Positions 16,073 to 25,232 of a stretch of DNA of 64,000 nt are shown piece by piece; position 1 is the stretch's first letter; every line of letters begins with the position of its first letter. Position numbers and translations under genes: made by a program. The DNA is from Kibdelosporangium philippinense (GTDB taxonomy: Bacteria > Actinomycetota > Actinomycetes > Mycobacteriales > Pseudonocardiaceae). Below the pieces are notes generated by a model. The model saw nothing but the letters and a program-made list of their open reading frames with translations. It was not told the origin of the DNA and made no database searches. The stretch is taken from positions 1,426,001-1,490,000 of the forward strand of contig NZ_JAJVCN010000002.1 of assembly GCF_021390435.2 (NCBI RefSeq), given 5' to 3'.

Positions 16073-17242
16073 ATGACCCGTCTTGCCCCGCTGGATCTCG
16101 TCGACGCCGACAGCTTGCTCTCCGACGAGGAGTGCGCGATCCGCGACACGGTCCGCAAGTTCTGCACCGACCGGATCCGGCCGCACCTCGCGGAATGGTT
16201 CGAGCAGGGCGACCTGCCCGCGCGCGACCTGGCGCGAGAAATGGGCGATCTCGGCCTGCTCGGCATGCACCTGCATGGTTACGGCGCCGCGGGCACGAAC
16301 GCGGTTTCCTACGGCCTGGCCTGCCACGAGCTCGAAGCCGCTGACTCCGGCGTGCGCAGCCTGGTCTCCGTGCAGGGGTCGCTGGCGATGTACGCGATCT
16401 ACGCGTACGGCAGCGAAGAGCAGAAGAACGAGTGGCTGCCCAAGATGGTCAAGGGCGAGGCGATTGGCTGCTTCGGCCTGACGGAGGCCGATTTCGGCTC
16501 CAACCCCGGCGGCATGCGCACCAACGCCAAGAAGGACGGGTCCGACTGGGTGCTCAACGGCACCAAGATGTGGATCACCAACGGCTCGATCGCCGACGTC
16601 GCGGTCGTCTGGGCACGCACCGACGAAGGTATCCGCGGCTTCGTGGTCCCGACGAACACCAAGGGGTTCACGGCCAACACCGTGCACAACAAGCTCTCCC
16701 TGCGCGCGTCGGTCACCAGCGAGCTCGTCCTGGCGAACGTCCGGCTGCCCGGCGACGCGATCCTGCCCCTGAGCAGGGGCCTGTCCAGCCCGCTCGGCTG
16801 CCTGAACGAGGCCAGGTTCGGCATCATCTTCGGCTCGATCGGCGCGGGCCGGGACTGCCTTGAGGCCGCCATCGCCTACGCGGGCGACCGCGAGGTCTTC
16901 GACAAGCCGCTTTCGGCGTATCAGCTGACGCAGGCCAAGCTCGCCGAAATGGCCGTCGAGCTGGGCAAAGGCATGCTGCTGGCGATCCAGCTCGGCCGCT
17001 TGAAGGACGCGGGAACGCTCAAGCCCGAGCAGGTCAGCGTCGGCAAGCTGAACAACGTCCGCGCGGCGCTGCAGATTGCCAGGGAAGCCCGCACGATTCT
17101 CGGGGCAAATGGGATCACCCTGGAGTATCCGGTCATGCGACATGCGAACAACCTGGAATCAGTGCTTACCTACGAGGGTACGAGCGAGGTGCACTTGCTC
17201 GTGATCGGTCAGGCGCTGACGGGCCAGGCCGCATTCCGCTGA
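16073..17242 (+). CDS. gcdH: Glutaryl-CoA dehydrogenase
   Basis: A 389-aa acyl-CoA dehydrogenase. The segment ADSGVRSLVSVQGSLAMYAI followed by GSEEQKNEWLP and IGCFGLTEADFGSNPGGMRT is close to known glutaryl-CoA dehydrogenases. The FAD contact WITNGSIADVAVVWA, the LSLRAS Arg loop and the C-terminal catalytic Glu in LTYEGTSEVHLLVIGQALTG are all present. The enzyme oxidises and decarboxylates glutaryl-CoA to crotonyl-CoA in lysine, hydroxylysine and tryptophan breakdown. It is divergent from the CoA-transferase/GntR genes and 16 bp upstream of an aminotransferase gene, forming a probable amino-acid to crotonyl-CoA route. Confidence 0.9.
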   Translation: MTRLAPLDLVDADSLLSDEECAIRDTVRKFCTDRIRPHLAEWFEQGDLPARDLAREMGDLGLLGMHLHGYGAAGTNAVSYGLACHELEAADSGVRSLVSVQGSLAMYAIYAYGSEEQKNEWLPKMVKGEAIGCFGLTEADFGSNPGGMRTNAKKDGSDWVLNGTKMWITNGSIADVAVVWARTDEGIRGFVVPTNTKGFTANTVHNKLSLRASVTSELVLANVRLPGDAILPLSRGLSSPLGCLNEARFGIIFGSIGAGRDCLEAAIAYAGDREVFDKPLSAYQLTQAKLAEMAVELGKGMLLAIQLGRLKDAGTLKPEQVSVGKLNNVRAALQIAREARTILGANGITLEYPVMRHANNLESVLTYEGTSEVHLLVIGQALTGQAAFR

Positions 17243-17258
17243 TCTAGGAGGCTTGGAC

Positions 17259-18488
17259 ATGGGGGCGTTGTGGCACCCGTTCTCGGACATGGGTGCGGTC
17301 ACCCAGAACGGCGAGTTCGTCGTCGCCCGTGGCGAGGGCGTGTACGTGTGGGACACCGAAGGCCGCAGGTACCTCGACTCGACCGCGGGGTTGTGGTTCA
17401 CCAACGTCGGCCACGGTCGTCAGGAACTGGCTGACGTCGCGGCCAAACAGATGCGTGACATCGCCGCGTACTACACGTTCGGTGACGTGGCAACGCCAGC
17501 GACGATCGAGCTCGCTGAACGCCTGTCGTCGATCGCGCCGATGAAGGACACGAAGGTCTTCTTCACCAGCGGTGGCTCGGACTCGATCGACACGGCGTTG
17601 AAGCTGGCCCGGCGTTACTGGCACGAGCAGGGCAAGGCGGACAAGAACATCGTGATCGGACGGGAGCGCGCCTACCACGGCACGCACGTCGGCGGCACTG
17701 CGCTTGCGGGCATTCCGGGCAACCGCGAAGGCTACGGCTCGCTGATGCCAGACGCCGCAACGGTTACCTGGGATTCGGCTGAGGCCTTGCGGGCGGAGAT
17801 CACGCGGATCGGCGCCGACAAGATCGCCGCGTTCTTCTGCGAGCCGGTCATCGGCGCCGGTGGCGTGTACCCGCCGCCGGACGGATACCTCGCCGAAGTC
17901 CGGAAAGTCTGCCGGGACAACGACATCCTGTTCGTCGCGGACGAAGTGATCACCGGCTACGGTCGGATCGGCGGCGCCTGGTTCGCCAGCACGCGGTTCG
18001 ATCTGGACCCGGACATGATCACCACGGCCAAGGGCCTGACGTCCGGCTACCTGCCCATGGGTGCCGTGCTGATCGCTGGTCACGTCGCCGAACCGTTCTA
18101 CAAGCCAGGTGTGTGGTTGCGGCACGGGTACACGTACTCCGGTCACGCCACGAGTGCCGCGGTCGCACTGGCCAATTTGGACATTGTGGAACGTGATGAT
18201 TTGTTGTCGTCCGCGGCACGCCTTGAGTCCACTCTGGACAAGGAACTTGGCACGTTGGCTGTGCATCCCGCTGTCGCCGAGGTGCGCAGTGGTTTCGGTG
18301 CTGTCGCGGCGGTTCAGATGGTCAACGCGCCTGACGCTTTCACCATGATTCGCTTGCTGCGTAAGCATGGCGTGTCCGGTCGCGCCGTCGGTGCGGGCGG
18401 CTTGCAGATCTCGCCAGCCTTGACGATGACCGATTCCGAGGTCAGTGAGATGGTCGCCGGGTTCGACCAGGCATTGCGCGACCTCTAG
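17259..18488 (+). CDS. Class III (omega) aminotransferase
   Basis: A 409-aa PLP enzyme. ATG 17259 (MGALWHPFSDMG) follows AGGAGG with 7 nt spacing; an in-frame TTG lies 6 bp upstream. Motifs: GLWFTNVGHGRQEL, SGGSDSIDTALKLARRYW (phosphate site), RAYHGTHVGGTAL, the Asp of LFVADEVITGYGRIG that holds the pyridine nitrogen, and the PLP lysine in ITTAKGLTSGYLPMG. The family transfers omega-amino groups (GABA, 5-aminovalerate, beta-alanine, putrescine-type substrates). Co-transcription with glutaryl-CoA dehydrogenase suggests an amino donor leading to glutarate, such as 5-aminovalerate, though a semialdehyde dehydrogenase is not in the window. Confidence 0.9.
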   Translation: MGALWHPFSDMGAVTQNGEFVVARGEGVYVWDTEGRRYLDSTAGLWFTNVGHGRQELADVAAKQMRDIAAYYTFGDVATPATIELAERLSSIAPMKDTKVFFTSGGSDSIDTALKLARRYWHEQGKADKNIVIGRERAYHGTHVGGTALAGIPGNREGYGSLMPDAATVTWDSAEALRAEITRIGADKIAAFFCEPVIGAGGVYPPPDGYLAEVRKVCRDNDILFVADEVITGYGRIGGAWFASTRFDLDPDMITTAKGLTSGYLPMGAVLIAGHVAEPFYKPGVWLRHGYTYSGHATSAAVALANLDIVERDDLLSSAARLESTLDKELGTLAVHPAVAEVRSGFGAVAAVQMVNAPDAFTMIRLLRKHGVSGRAVGAGGLQISPALTMTDSEVSEMVAGFDQALRDL

Positions 18489-18493
18489 TTTGG

Positions 18494-18537
18494 TCGTGAG
18501 TGGTTAGACGTGTTCTAACACGCTTAACCACTCACGA
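18494..18537. terminator. Bidirectional terminator hairpin (CTCGTGAGTG family, copy 2)
   Basis: Left arm TCGTGAGTGGTTA pairs with TAACCACTCACGA; the inner part GTGTT/AACAC closes the loop after a small mismatch. It lies between the convergent aminotransferase and subtilase genes and shares its outer stem with the hairpins at 10967 and 58015. Confidence 0.88.
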
Positions 18538-18542
18538 GGTTC

Positions 18543-20282
18543 TTACTGCACGGATAGGGAGTATTCGGTGCTGCCGGTCTTGCCGGACGAGTCCGTGCCG
18601 GTAATGGTGATCTTGTAGGTGCCCGTTTGGAACGGCGCGATGATGGTGATCTGCGACGATCCACCTGGGCTGACGGTCTGCGGGTTGAAGAACGGCTTGA
18701 ACTGAACGCCGGTCGCGTCCAGCGTGATCGTGCCTGTTCCGCCGGTCGCTGAGACGGTCGCGGTCAGGAATCCTCCTGGCCGCGCCGTCCCGGACCCTGG
18801 TGACACAGCCAGTGTGAGGTCGCCGGTCGGCGGGCCACCGACGCTCAGGGTGAAGTCGGCGGTCTTGGTCTCGATAATTCCTTTGCCGGACACCGTGATT
18901 CGATGCTGACCGGCCGGTGTGGACGCTGAGGTTTCGATAGTCAGCTTGGCGTTCTGTCCAGATTGGATCTCGCTTGGCTGGAAGGTCGCCTTCGCGCCGG
19001 TGGGAAGTCCGGTGGCCGTCAGGCTTACGGTTTCAGCGCCCTGTTCGCCTGCCTTCGTTGTGACCGTTGTGGACACTGGTTTGCCCGCGTCGGTTTGGCC
19101 TTGTGATGGCGACAGGGCAAGGGCGAACGAACCAGGATTCTGGCCGCCGCCGATGAATCCGGTGTAGAGCAACTTGTTCGGCGAGCCGTTGCCCGGGTTA
19201 CCCACCCCGCCGCTCGCGTTGTTCACGAGCGCGTCGCGAACCTGTTGCGGCGTCGCGGATTGGTTGGCGGTGAGGTAAAGGGCCGCTGCTCCCGCGACGT
19301 GCGGGCTGGCCATGGAGGTTCCGGACATAGTGGCCGACCCGCTGTTGATTCCCGTGGACACGATGTTGCCGCCCGGCGCGAAAATGTCGAGGCAGGAACC
19401 GTAGTTGGAGAAACTGCTCCGGCCATCGTTGCGTTCCGTTGATCCCACAGTGATCACCTCTGGCACGCGTGCCGGAGATGTGTTGCAGGCGTCGGCGCTA
19501 CTGTTCCCAGCAGCCACGGCGACCGTGATTCCGTCTTGTACCAACGCTTTCGCCTGGGCGTCGCCGACGCCGACGTTGTCCATACCGAGGCTCATGTTGA
19601 CGACCGCGGGTTTCTTGGCGTTCTTGGCAATCCATTCCATCGCGCTCACGGCCGCTGAATCCGGTGCGGTCCCGCCACACCCGAGGGCCCGCACCGCGAC
19701 GATCTTGGCTTTCTTGGCCAGGCCGTATGTCTTGCCTGCGATCGTGCCTGCCACGTGGGATCCGTGGCCGTGGCAATCTTGTGCTTCGCTGTCGTTGTCC
19801 ACGAAGTCGTAGCCGTAGCTTGCCCGGCCTTCCCATTCCGGGTTGTTCGGGTTGATGCCGGTGTCGATGACGTATGCGGTGACGGCTTCGCCTTTGTTGG
19901 CGTAGGTGTATTTGCTGTCCAGGGGCAGGGCTTTCTGGTCGACCCGATCCTGGCCCCAGGACGGCGGGTTGTTCTGGGTGTCCGCGATCCTGGCCATCCC
20001 GTCCTCGTAGACCGCTTGCACCCGTGGGTCGGCGGCCAGTCGCCGGGCCCCGGCCTCGGACAGGCCCCGAACATTGAACCCGGAATAAGAAACTCTGTAT
20101 TCAGCGTGCAGAGTGCCGCCATACTGAATACTCAGTGCGGAAGCGGAAGAACCAGGCTTGGTCTGCACGATGTAGCTGCCGGGGAAATGCTGTTCAGCTT
20201 GAATGACAAGGCCTTCTGGTTGAGCGAAGGCGGGTGTCGCGGCAACCACAAGGGTAGCGGCAACGCCAAGAATCAATCTCAT
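18543..20282 (-). CDS. Secreted subtilase (proteinase K-type) with C-terminal beta domains
   Basis: A 579-aa S8A peptidase. Signal peptide (residues 1-20, ending AFA), an inhibitor I9-type propeptide (about 35-100), then the catalytic domain with Asp140 (AYVIDTGIN), His173 (CHGHGSHVAGT) and Ser323 (SGTSMASPHVAG). From about residue 380 come two Ig-like beta domains (FALALSPSQGQTDAG..., LTLAVSPGSGTARPGG...), likely for substrate or wall contact. It is the second gene of a transcript with the paralogue at 20295, 12 bp between stop and start with a GGGAG ribosome binding site. Catalytic domains of the two are close (SPHVAGAAAL, VRDALVNNA, GSPNKLL), so this is a tandem duplication with different C-termini. 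Confidence 0.93.
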   Translation of the reverse strand: MRLILGVAATLVVAATPAFAQPEGLVIQAEQHFPGSYIVQTKPGSSASALSIQYGGTLHAEYRVSYSGFNVRGLSEAGARRLAADPRVQAVYEDGMARIADTQNNPPSWGQDRVDQKALPLDSKYTYANKGEAVTAYVIDTGINPNNPEWEGRASYGYDFVDNDSEAQDCHGHGSHVAGTIAGKTYGLAKKAKIVAVRALGCGGTAPDSAAVSAMEWIAKNAKKPAVVNMSLGMDNVGVGDAQAKALVQDGITVAVAAGNSSADACNTSPARVPEVITVGSTERNDGRSSFSNYGSCLDIFAPGGNIVSTGINSGSATMSGTSMASPHVAGAAALYLTANQSATPQQVRDALVNNASGGVGNPGNGSPNKLLYTGFIGGGQNPGSFALALSPSQGQTDAGKPVSTTVTTKAGEQGAETVSLTATGLPTGAKATFQPSEIQSGQNAKLTIETSASTPAGQHRITVSGKGIIETKTADFTLSVGGPPTGDLTLAVSPGSGTARPGGFLTATVSATGGTGTITLDATGVQFKPFFNPQTVSPGGSSQITIIAPFQTGTYKITITGTDSSGKTGSTEYSLSVQ

Positions 20283-20294
20283 GACAAGGCTCCC

Positions 20295-21752
20295 TCAGAA
20301 CGTGATCGACCAGCCGGTCAACACACCGGCGTCAAACCGGTAGACATCGCGCAACCGCAACTGCCAGGTCCCATTGGCGCTCTCCCCGGCAGCATCCACC
20401 GTGTACGTCTGGTGAATCCCGCCAGCCTCACCGATGCCACCGGGAGCATGCAACGCAAACACGGCACCCGAAGGGCCGATCAGATCCACAGCCAAGTCAG
20501 CCGTGTACGTGTGATCGACATCCACCCGAACCGGAAGGCTGGACGAAGCCCGCCCATCACACCCGGCGTTCTCTATCGAACTGGTCACCGCATCCCCAGC
20601 GTCCGGAATGGACACATCGTCCGCATTGCCTTTCGCCCCACAGGCAGGAGGCCCGCCGCCACCAATGAACTGAGTGTTGAGCATCTTGTTCGGCGAACCC
20701 GAACCCACGTCCTTCACCACGCCAGAAGCAGCATTATTCACAAGAGCATCGCGAACCTGGGCGGGCGAAAAACCGGGATTCGCGGTCAAAACCAAAGCCG
20801 CGGCACCGGCAACATGCGGAGTGGCCATGGAAGTCCCGGACATCTGTGTGGTTCCGCCGCCGTTGCGGGTCGATGTGATCGACGAGCCCGGCCCGAAAAT
20901 GTCCACGCAAGTCCCGATGTTCGAGAACGAAGACCGGTTGTCGCTGCTGTCGGAAGAAGCAACGGTGAGAGCCTCAAGAGTACGCGCGGGCGAAGTGTTG
21001 CAAGCATCGGCACCGTTGTTGTTGCCAGCCGCCACAGCGTTCACGAAACCGGCCTGGACCGCCCGGCGAACCGCATCGTCCACTGAGGACTGACCAGAAC
21101 CGCCGAGGCTCATGTTGAGGATCCCGGGTTTCTTGCCGTTCTGCGCCACCCAGTCGATGCCGCTGATGATCTGAGACCACTGCCCGGTTCCCTGGCAGTT
21201 CAGCACACGCACCGAAACGATGTTGACGTTCTTGGCCACGCCATAGGTTGTGCTGCCGACGGTCCCGGCGACATGCGTGCCGTGCCCCTGGCAGTCTGAG
21301 GCGTCGGAGTCGTTGTCGATGAAGTCATAGCCGCTTCTCGCCCGCCCGCCGAACTCCGGGTGCGCGAAATACACGCCGGTGTCGACCACGTACACGGTCG
21401 CGCCGTCGCCTTTGTTGGCGTACGTGTACTTGGTGTCCAATGGCAGGTTTTGCTGGTCGATTCGATCCAGGCCCCAGGTGGCGTTGTTCTGGGTGTCCGA
21501 TATTCGGGCAATTCCATCGTGTGTCACGGAGACGACGCGCGGATCGGCGGCCAAAGCGCGCGCTTCGGACACTGTCAACGTTGCCGCGAAACCGCCGAGC
21601 GCGGTGTATTCACGGTCCGTCTTGTAGTTCATCGAGTTGATCGACGCGCCCGGTTTCAGCATGACGATGTAGCTTGTAGCGGCCGGTGCTGCGACAGCGG
21701 GTGCGCCGCCGAACAACACCGCCAAGCCCACGGCGAGTATTGCCCCTCGCAT
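20295..21752 (-). CDS. Secreted subtilase with C-terminal P-domain
   Basis: A 485-aa S8A peptidase. ATG 21752 (MRGAILAVGLAVLFGGAPAVAAPA) starts a clear signal peptide and follows AGAGG; the longer reading is less likely. Propeptide about residues 25-90; catalytic Asp124 (YVVDTGVYF), His157 (CQGHGTHVAGT), Ser308 (SGTSMATPHVAG). The last 110 residues form a proprotein-convertase P-domain (YTADLAVDLIGPSGAVFAL then GTWQLRLRDVYRFDAGVLTGWSITF). First gene of the two-protease transcript. The mature enzymes of the pair probably act together outside the cell, differing in their accessory domains. Confidence 0.93.
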   Translation of the reverse strand: MRGAILAVGLAVLFGGAPAVAAPAATSYIVMLKPGASINSMNYKTDREYTALGGFAATLTVSEARALAADPRVVSVTHDGIARISDTQNNATWGLDRIDQQNLPLDTKYTYANKGDGATVYVVDTGVYFAHPEFGGRARSGYDFIDNDSDASDCQGHGTHVAGTVGSTTYGVAKNVNIVSVRVLNCQGTGQWSQIISGIDWVAQNGKKPGILNMSLGGSGQSSVDDAVRRAVQAGFVNAVAAGNNNGADACNTSPARTLEALTVASSDSSDNRSSFSNIGTCVDIFGPGSSITSTRNGGGTTQMSGTSMATPHVAGAAALVLTANPGFSPAQVRDALVNNAASGVVKDVGSGSPNKMLNTQFIGGGGPPACGAKGNADDVSIPDAGDAVTSSIENAGCDGRASSSLPVRVDVDHTYTADLAVDLIGPSGAVFALHAPGGIGEAGGIHQTYTVDAAGESANGTWQLRLRDVYRFDAGVLTGWSITF

Positions 21753-21909
21753 AGGTGCCTCTTTCAGTTGCAGGGATGTCCCAGCACCATCCGTGGGCAC
21801 CAAGCGGGGAACAATCGAGGCAGCGATCCGTAGGGGTACGTATCTTTTTACCGATGATCGGCCCGAAAGACGGTTCCGTGCCCGGCCGCATCCTCAATAC
21901 CCTGCGTAA

Positions 21910-24600
21910 ATGACCTCACCAGTGCTGGTGGGACGCGGCGAGGAACTGGCCATGCTCACCGCCGCCGTCACGAACGCGCCATCGGTGGTGTTCGTCGAGG
22001 GTGAGGAAGGCGTCGGCAAGACCCGGCTGGTCGCCGAGCTGGCCGAATGCGTGGTTGGGCACTGCCAGCCGTTGCGTGATCCGTTCCCGTACGGCGTGAT
22101 CTTCGAATGTCTCGGGGCAGTCAAGCTGACCGGACGTCTTGGCGCTATCACCGGCGCGCTGCGGCCCTACCTCCCTGAGCTGGCCGATCGGCTTCCGCCA
22201 GCACCGGAACCGCTCGGCGACCCCGCGGCCGAGCGGCACCGGTTGTTTCGCGCGGTCCGTGACCTGATCACCGCCATCGGCCGGATCACGCTGGTCATCG
22301 AGGACATTCACTGGGCCGACGAGGGCACACGCCAGCTGCTGCGGTTCATCCTCACCGACCAGCCGGCTGAGCTATCGCTTGTTCTCACGTACCGGCGAGA
22401 AGACCTGCCAGGCGGAACAACCCTCGGCCGCGCCTTCCGGCCGCCAAAAAGTACCCATATCGTGCTGAAACCGCTGGACGCGAACGGCGTCCGAACCTTG
22501 GCGGAAGCCATCCTGCAGCGGCCTGTCACGCACGAGTTCGCGACGACCTTGCACAAGCGCACGGCCGGAATCCCGTTCGTGGTCGAAGAGACCATGCACG
22601 CCCTGCGCAACCCGGACGCTCGGTTGCTCGACACGGTCGAAGTCCCAGCCTCCCTGCGGGAAGCCATGATCGAACGCCTTGACGGCCTGCAGACGATCGC
22701 CCGCGGCATCGCCGAAGCCGCAGCGGTGCTTGGCGTGCCTGCGGGAATCGATGCGTTGAGCGCGATCGCGGTCGAGACGCAGTCGCGTACCCAGCAAGCG
22801 ACCACGAAACTGCTCGAAGCCGGTGTCCTGGTTGAATCCGTCGAGAACAAGTACGGCTACCGGCACGCCCTCGCGCGCCGCACGGTGTACGACTCGCTGC
22901 CCGGACCACGGCGCCAGGAACTGCACATGCGCTCGGTCCGTGTCCTGTCCAGACTCGAACCCAAGCCACTCGTCCAGCTCGCTGAGCACTGCAAACGCGC
23001 CGGACTGATGCAGGATTGGCTGCGCTACGGCGAACAAGCCGCCGACACCGCGATGGACGCGGGCGACGCCTCCACAGCGATCGAACTGCGCTGCGCCCTG
23101 GTCTCCGAGCCCGAAGTACCTGCCGCGGACGTCGACCGACTGGCCACAAAGCTGTGCCAGGACGCGCTGGCCGGACTGCATCAGCACGAAGTCACCGCGC
23201 AGTTCGAACGTCTGCTTGCCGATCCGCGACTGTCCGAAGAGGTCCGTGGCGAGGTCCAATTGGGACTAGGGCTCGTGCTTGTCCGCGGCTACCGCGAGAT
23301 CGACCGAGGCAGAACCGAGATCGAGCTCGCGTTGCCCGCGTTGGCACATCGCCCGGAACGCGCCTTGCGTGGAATGGCAGTGCTGGCCATGCCATACCTC
23401 GGTACGGCACCGATCGCCGAACATCTGGTGTGGCTGCAGAAGGTCGAACAACACCTGGATGAGGTTCCGGCGGTCCGAATCGCCTTGCTGGCCAACATCC
23501 TTGGCGCCAGAATCCACATCGAAGGCGCCATCGACGAGGTCACACCGCCGCCAGCGGACGACCCGGAAAGCACGCGGCAGCTCGCGCGTTTGTACAACAA
23601 CATCGCGGACTCGTACTCGTGGGTCGGTCACTATCGCTGGTCCGCCAAGTATCTGCGGACCGGATTGGACCTGGCGACCAGATCGGGCGCGCCCTACATC
23701 GTCGGCACCGCGGAAGCCAGCCGGATCAGGCTGGACTGGCTGGCAGGCAACTGGTCCGGTTTGGACGAACGAGCCCGCCAGCTCGCCGAGGTCTACGAGC
23801 ACCTGCAGCCGGTGACAGCCGAGCTGTACCTGGTCCGCGGCTGGTTGGCCACGGCACAAGGCGACTGGGACACCGCGGCCGAATGCTTCCACCAGACCGG
23901 CCTTGACGCGCCGGAAAGCGCGATTGCGCCAGTTGTTGTGGCCGCGTTCGGCGGAATGGTCACGCTGCTGCTGGCCCGTGACGACCCCGAAAGCGCGGCC
24001 TGTCAAGCGGACAAAGGCCTGAAAGTGCTGCGCCGAAAGGGAATCTGGTCATGGGCCGGTGAGATCGCGGGCCAGGCCGTCGATGCGTATCTGAAAGTCG
24101 GGAGAGTGCTGGACGCCCAAGCACTATCCCGTGAGCTCGCAACGACTCTGATCTCAGTCGACGCGCCCCTGGCACGAGCCGCGCTCGCCACCTGCCGAGC
24201 CCACCTTGGCTTCGGCACCTACGAAGTCGCCCAACGCCAGTACGAAACTCTCGGCCAGCCATATCGCGCCGCGCAAATGGCCGAAAGGCTGGCAACCACA
24301 CCGGAAGCCTTGAACGACCTGGCCACACAGTACGAAAACCTAGGCGCGACCACCGATGCCGCGCGCTGCCGTCACCTGATCCGCACCACAGGCGGCCCCG
24401 TTCCCTCCCGACGAGGCCGCCGTGGCTACGGCAACGAGCTGTCCCCCAGGGAACTCGACGTGGCGCGCCTGCTCGCGGCCGGTCAGACCAACCGCGAGAT
24501 CGCGTCCGCCTTGTTCCTGTCCCGACGCACGGTCGAGCAGCACGTCGCCAGCATCCTGCGCAAAATGGGCGTCAGTTCGAGGCAGGAACTAATCTCTTGA
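21910..24600 (+). CDS. LAL-type transcriptional regulator (ATPase + LuxR HTH)
   Basis: An 896-aa large ATP-binding LuxR-family regulator. An AAA/STAND ATPase module occupies the N-terminus with Walker A GEEGVGKT (31-38) and Walker B LVIEDIHWAD (about 130). A long TPR-like helical middle (about 350-800) follows, and a LuxR HTH ends the protein (LSPRELDVARLLAAGQTNREIASALFLSRRTVEQHVASILRKMG, about 840-885). Such proteins are usually activators of catabolic or antibiotic clusters that sense a ligand through the helical region. It is divergent from the two-protease transcript 157 bp away, which is a possible target (inference). Its 3' end overlaps the convergent membrane-protein gene by 29 bp. Confidence 0.92.
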   Translation: MTSPVLVGRGEELAMLTAAVTNAPSVVFVEGEEGVGKTRLVAELAECVVGHCQPLRDPFPYGVIFECLGAVKLTGRLGAITGALRPYLPELADRLPPAPEPLGDPAAERHRLFRAVRDLITAIGRITLVIEDIHWADEGTRQLLRFILTDQPAELSLVLTYRREDLPGGTTLGRAFRPPKSTHIVLKPLDANGVRTLAEAILQRPVTHEFATTLHKRTAGIPFVVEETMHALRNPDARLLDTVEVPASLREAMIERLDGLQTIARGIAEAAAVLGVPAGIDALSAIAVETQSRTQQATTKLLEAGVLVESVENKYGYRHALARRTVYDSLPGPRRQELHMRSVRVLSRLEPKPLVQLAEHCKRAGLMQDWLRYGEQAADTAMDAGDASTAIELRCALVSEPEVPAADVDRLATKLCQDALAGLHQHEVTAQFERLLADPRLSEEVRGEVQLGLGLVLVRGYREIDRGRTEIELALPALAHRPERALRGMAVLAMPYLGTAPIAEHLVWLQKVEQHLDEVPAVRIALLANILGARIHIEGAIDEVTPPPADDPESTRQLARLYNNIADSYSWVGHYRWSAKYLRTGLDLATRSGAPYIVGTAEASRIRLDWLAGNWSGLDERARQLAEVYEHLQPVTAELYLVRGWLATAQGDWDTAAECFHQTGLDAPESAIAPVVVAAFGGMVTLLLARDDPESAACQADKGLKVLRRKGIWSWAGEIAGQAVDAYLKVGRVLDAQALSRELATTLISVDAPLARAALATCRAHLGFGTYEVAQRQYETLGQPYRAAQMAERLATTPEALNDLATQYENLGATTDAARCRHLIRTTGGPVPSRRGRRGYGNELSPRELDVARLLAAGQTNREIASALFLSRRTVEQHVASILRKMGVSSRQELIS

Positions 24601-25117
24601 TGGTCGCCGACAACGGCGACAGAAACCAGATAACGGCCACAATGGACAGTCCGGGGATGGTGCCCCGCCACAAGGCCGCGGTGTGCTCCGGCGTGCTCAC
24701 GACGAAGATCAGCAACGCCATCACGCCGCACGCGATCGCGTACGCCAGCATGAACTTCCCCGACTCGCGCCATTCGTAGCGGACGCGCGCCGACCCCGAT
24801 TTCGGCGGTTTCACCGGCGGCGGCCCGTCGGCGAACCTGTGCGCGAACCGCTGATCCGCCCAGCGCATCATGCTGTGTCCGAACGCGACACTGACGCCGA
24901 GGTACACCGCGGCCAGCCCATGGACGGAACCCGCCGACCCGCCTCCCCGCAGGTCGATGACCGTGGCCGCGAACAGCACCACGTCCACCAGCGGTACGCA
25001 CAGCAGCAACACCGTGCTGGTCCGCCTCCACCGCAGCAGATACCTGGCCACAAGGCCCGCGCCGAGCACGACCCAGAACCCGATCTCGCACGCCACGATC
25101 AACGTCACCATGAGCAT
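24572..25117 (-). CDS. Conserved integral membrane protein, function unknown
   Basis: A 181-aa protein (194 aa if the GTG at 25156 is used). I prefer ATG 25117 (MLMVTLIVACEIGFW) with GCAGG upstream. Four or five membrane helices are visible: VTLIVACEIGFWVVLGAGLVA, VLLLCVPLVDVVLFAATVI, VHGLAAVYLGVSVAFG, FMLAYAIACGVMALLIFVV and GLSIVAVIWFLSPL. A conserved cytosolic loop FADGPPPVKPPKSGSARVRYEWRE separates halves. I recognise this layout from actinobacterial proteins of unknown function. It overlaps the LAL gene tail-to-tail and is divergent from the sensor kinase gene. Confidence 0.7.
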   Translation of the reverse strand: MLMVTLIVACEIGFWVVLGAGLVARYLLRWRRTSTVLLLCVPLVDVVLFAATVIDLRGGGSAGSVHGLAAVYLGVSVAFGHSMMRWADQRFAHRFADGPPPVKPPKSGSARVRYEWRESGKFMLAYAIACGVMALLIFVVSTPEHTAALWRGTIPGLSIVAVIWFLSPLSATIKRLVPASN

Positions 25118-25232
25118 GGTGTCAAGCCTGCGTGACCGGCGCGGCGAAAGCGTCACACGGGAGTACGGGCGCCAGTCATCCCTTAGTACGACCCAGCCAG
25201 TTGGCTACCTGTGCTGTGATTGTCGTGTGCTG

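Noticed and set aside
19755..21086. 443-codon plus-strand frame crossing both subtilase genes
   Set aside because: It spans two genes and their gap with no start signal; composition is that of an antisense frame.
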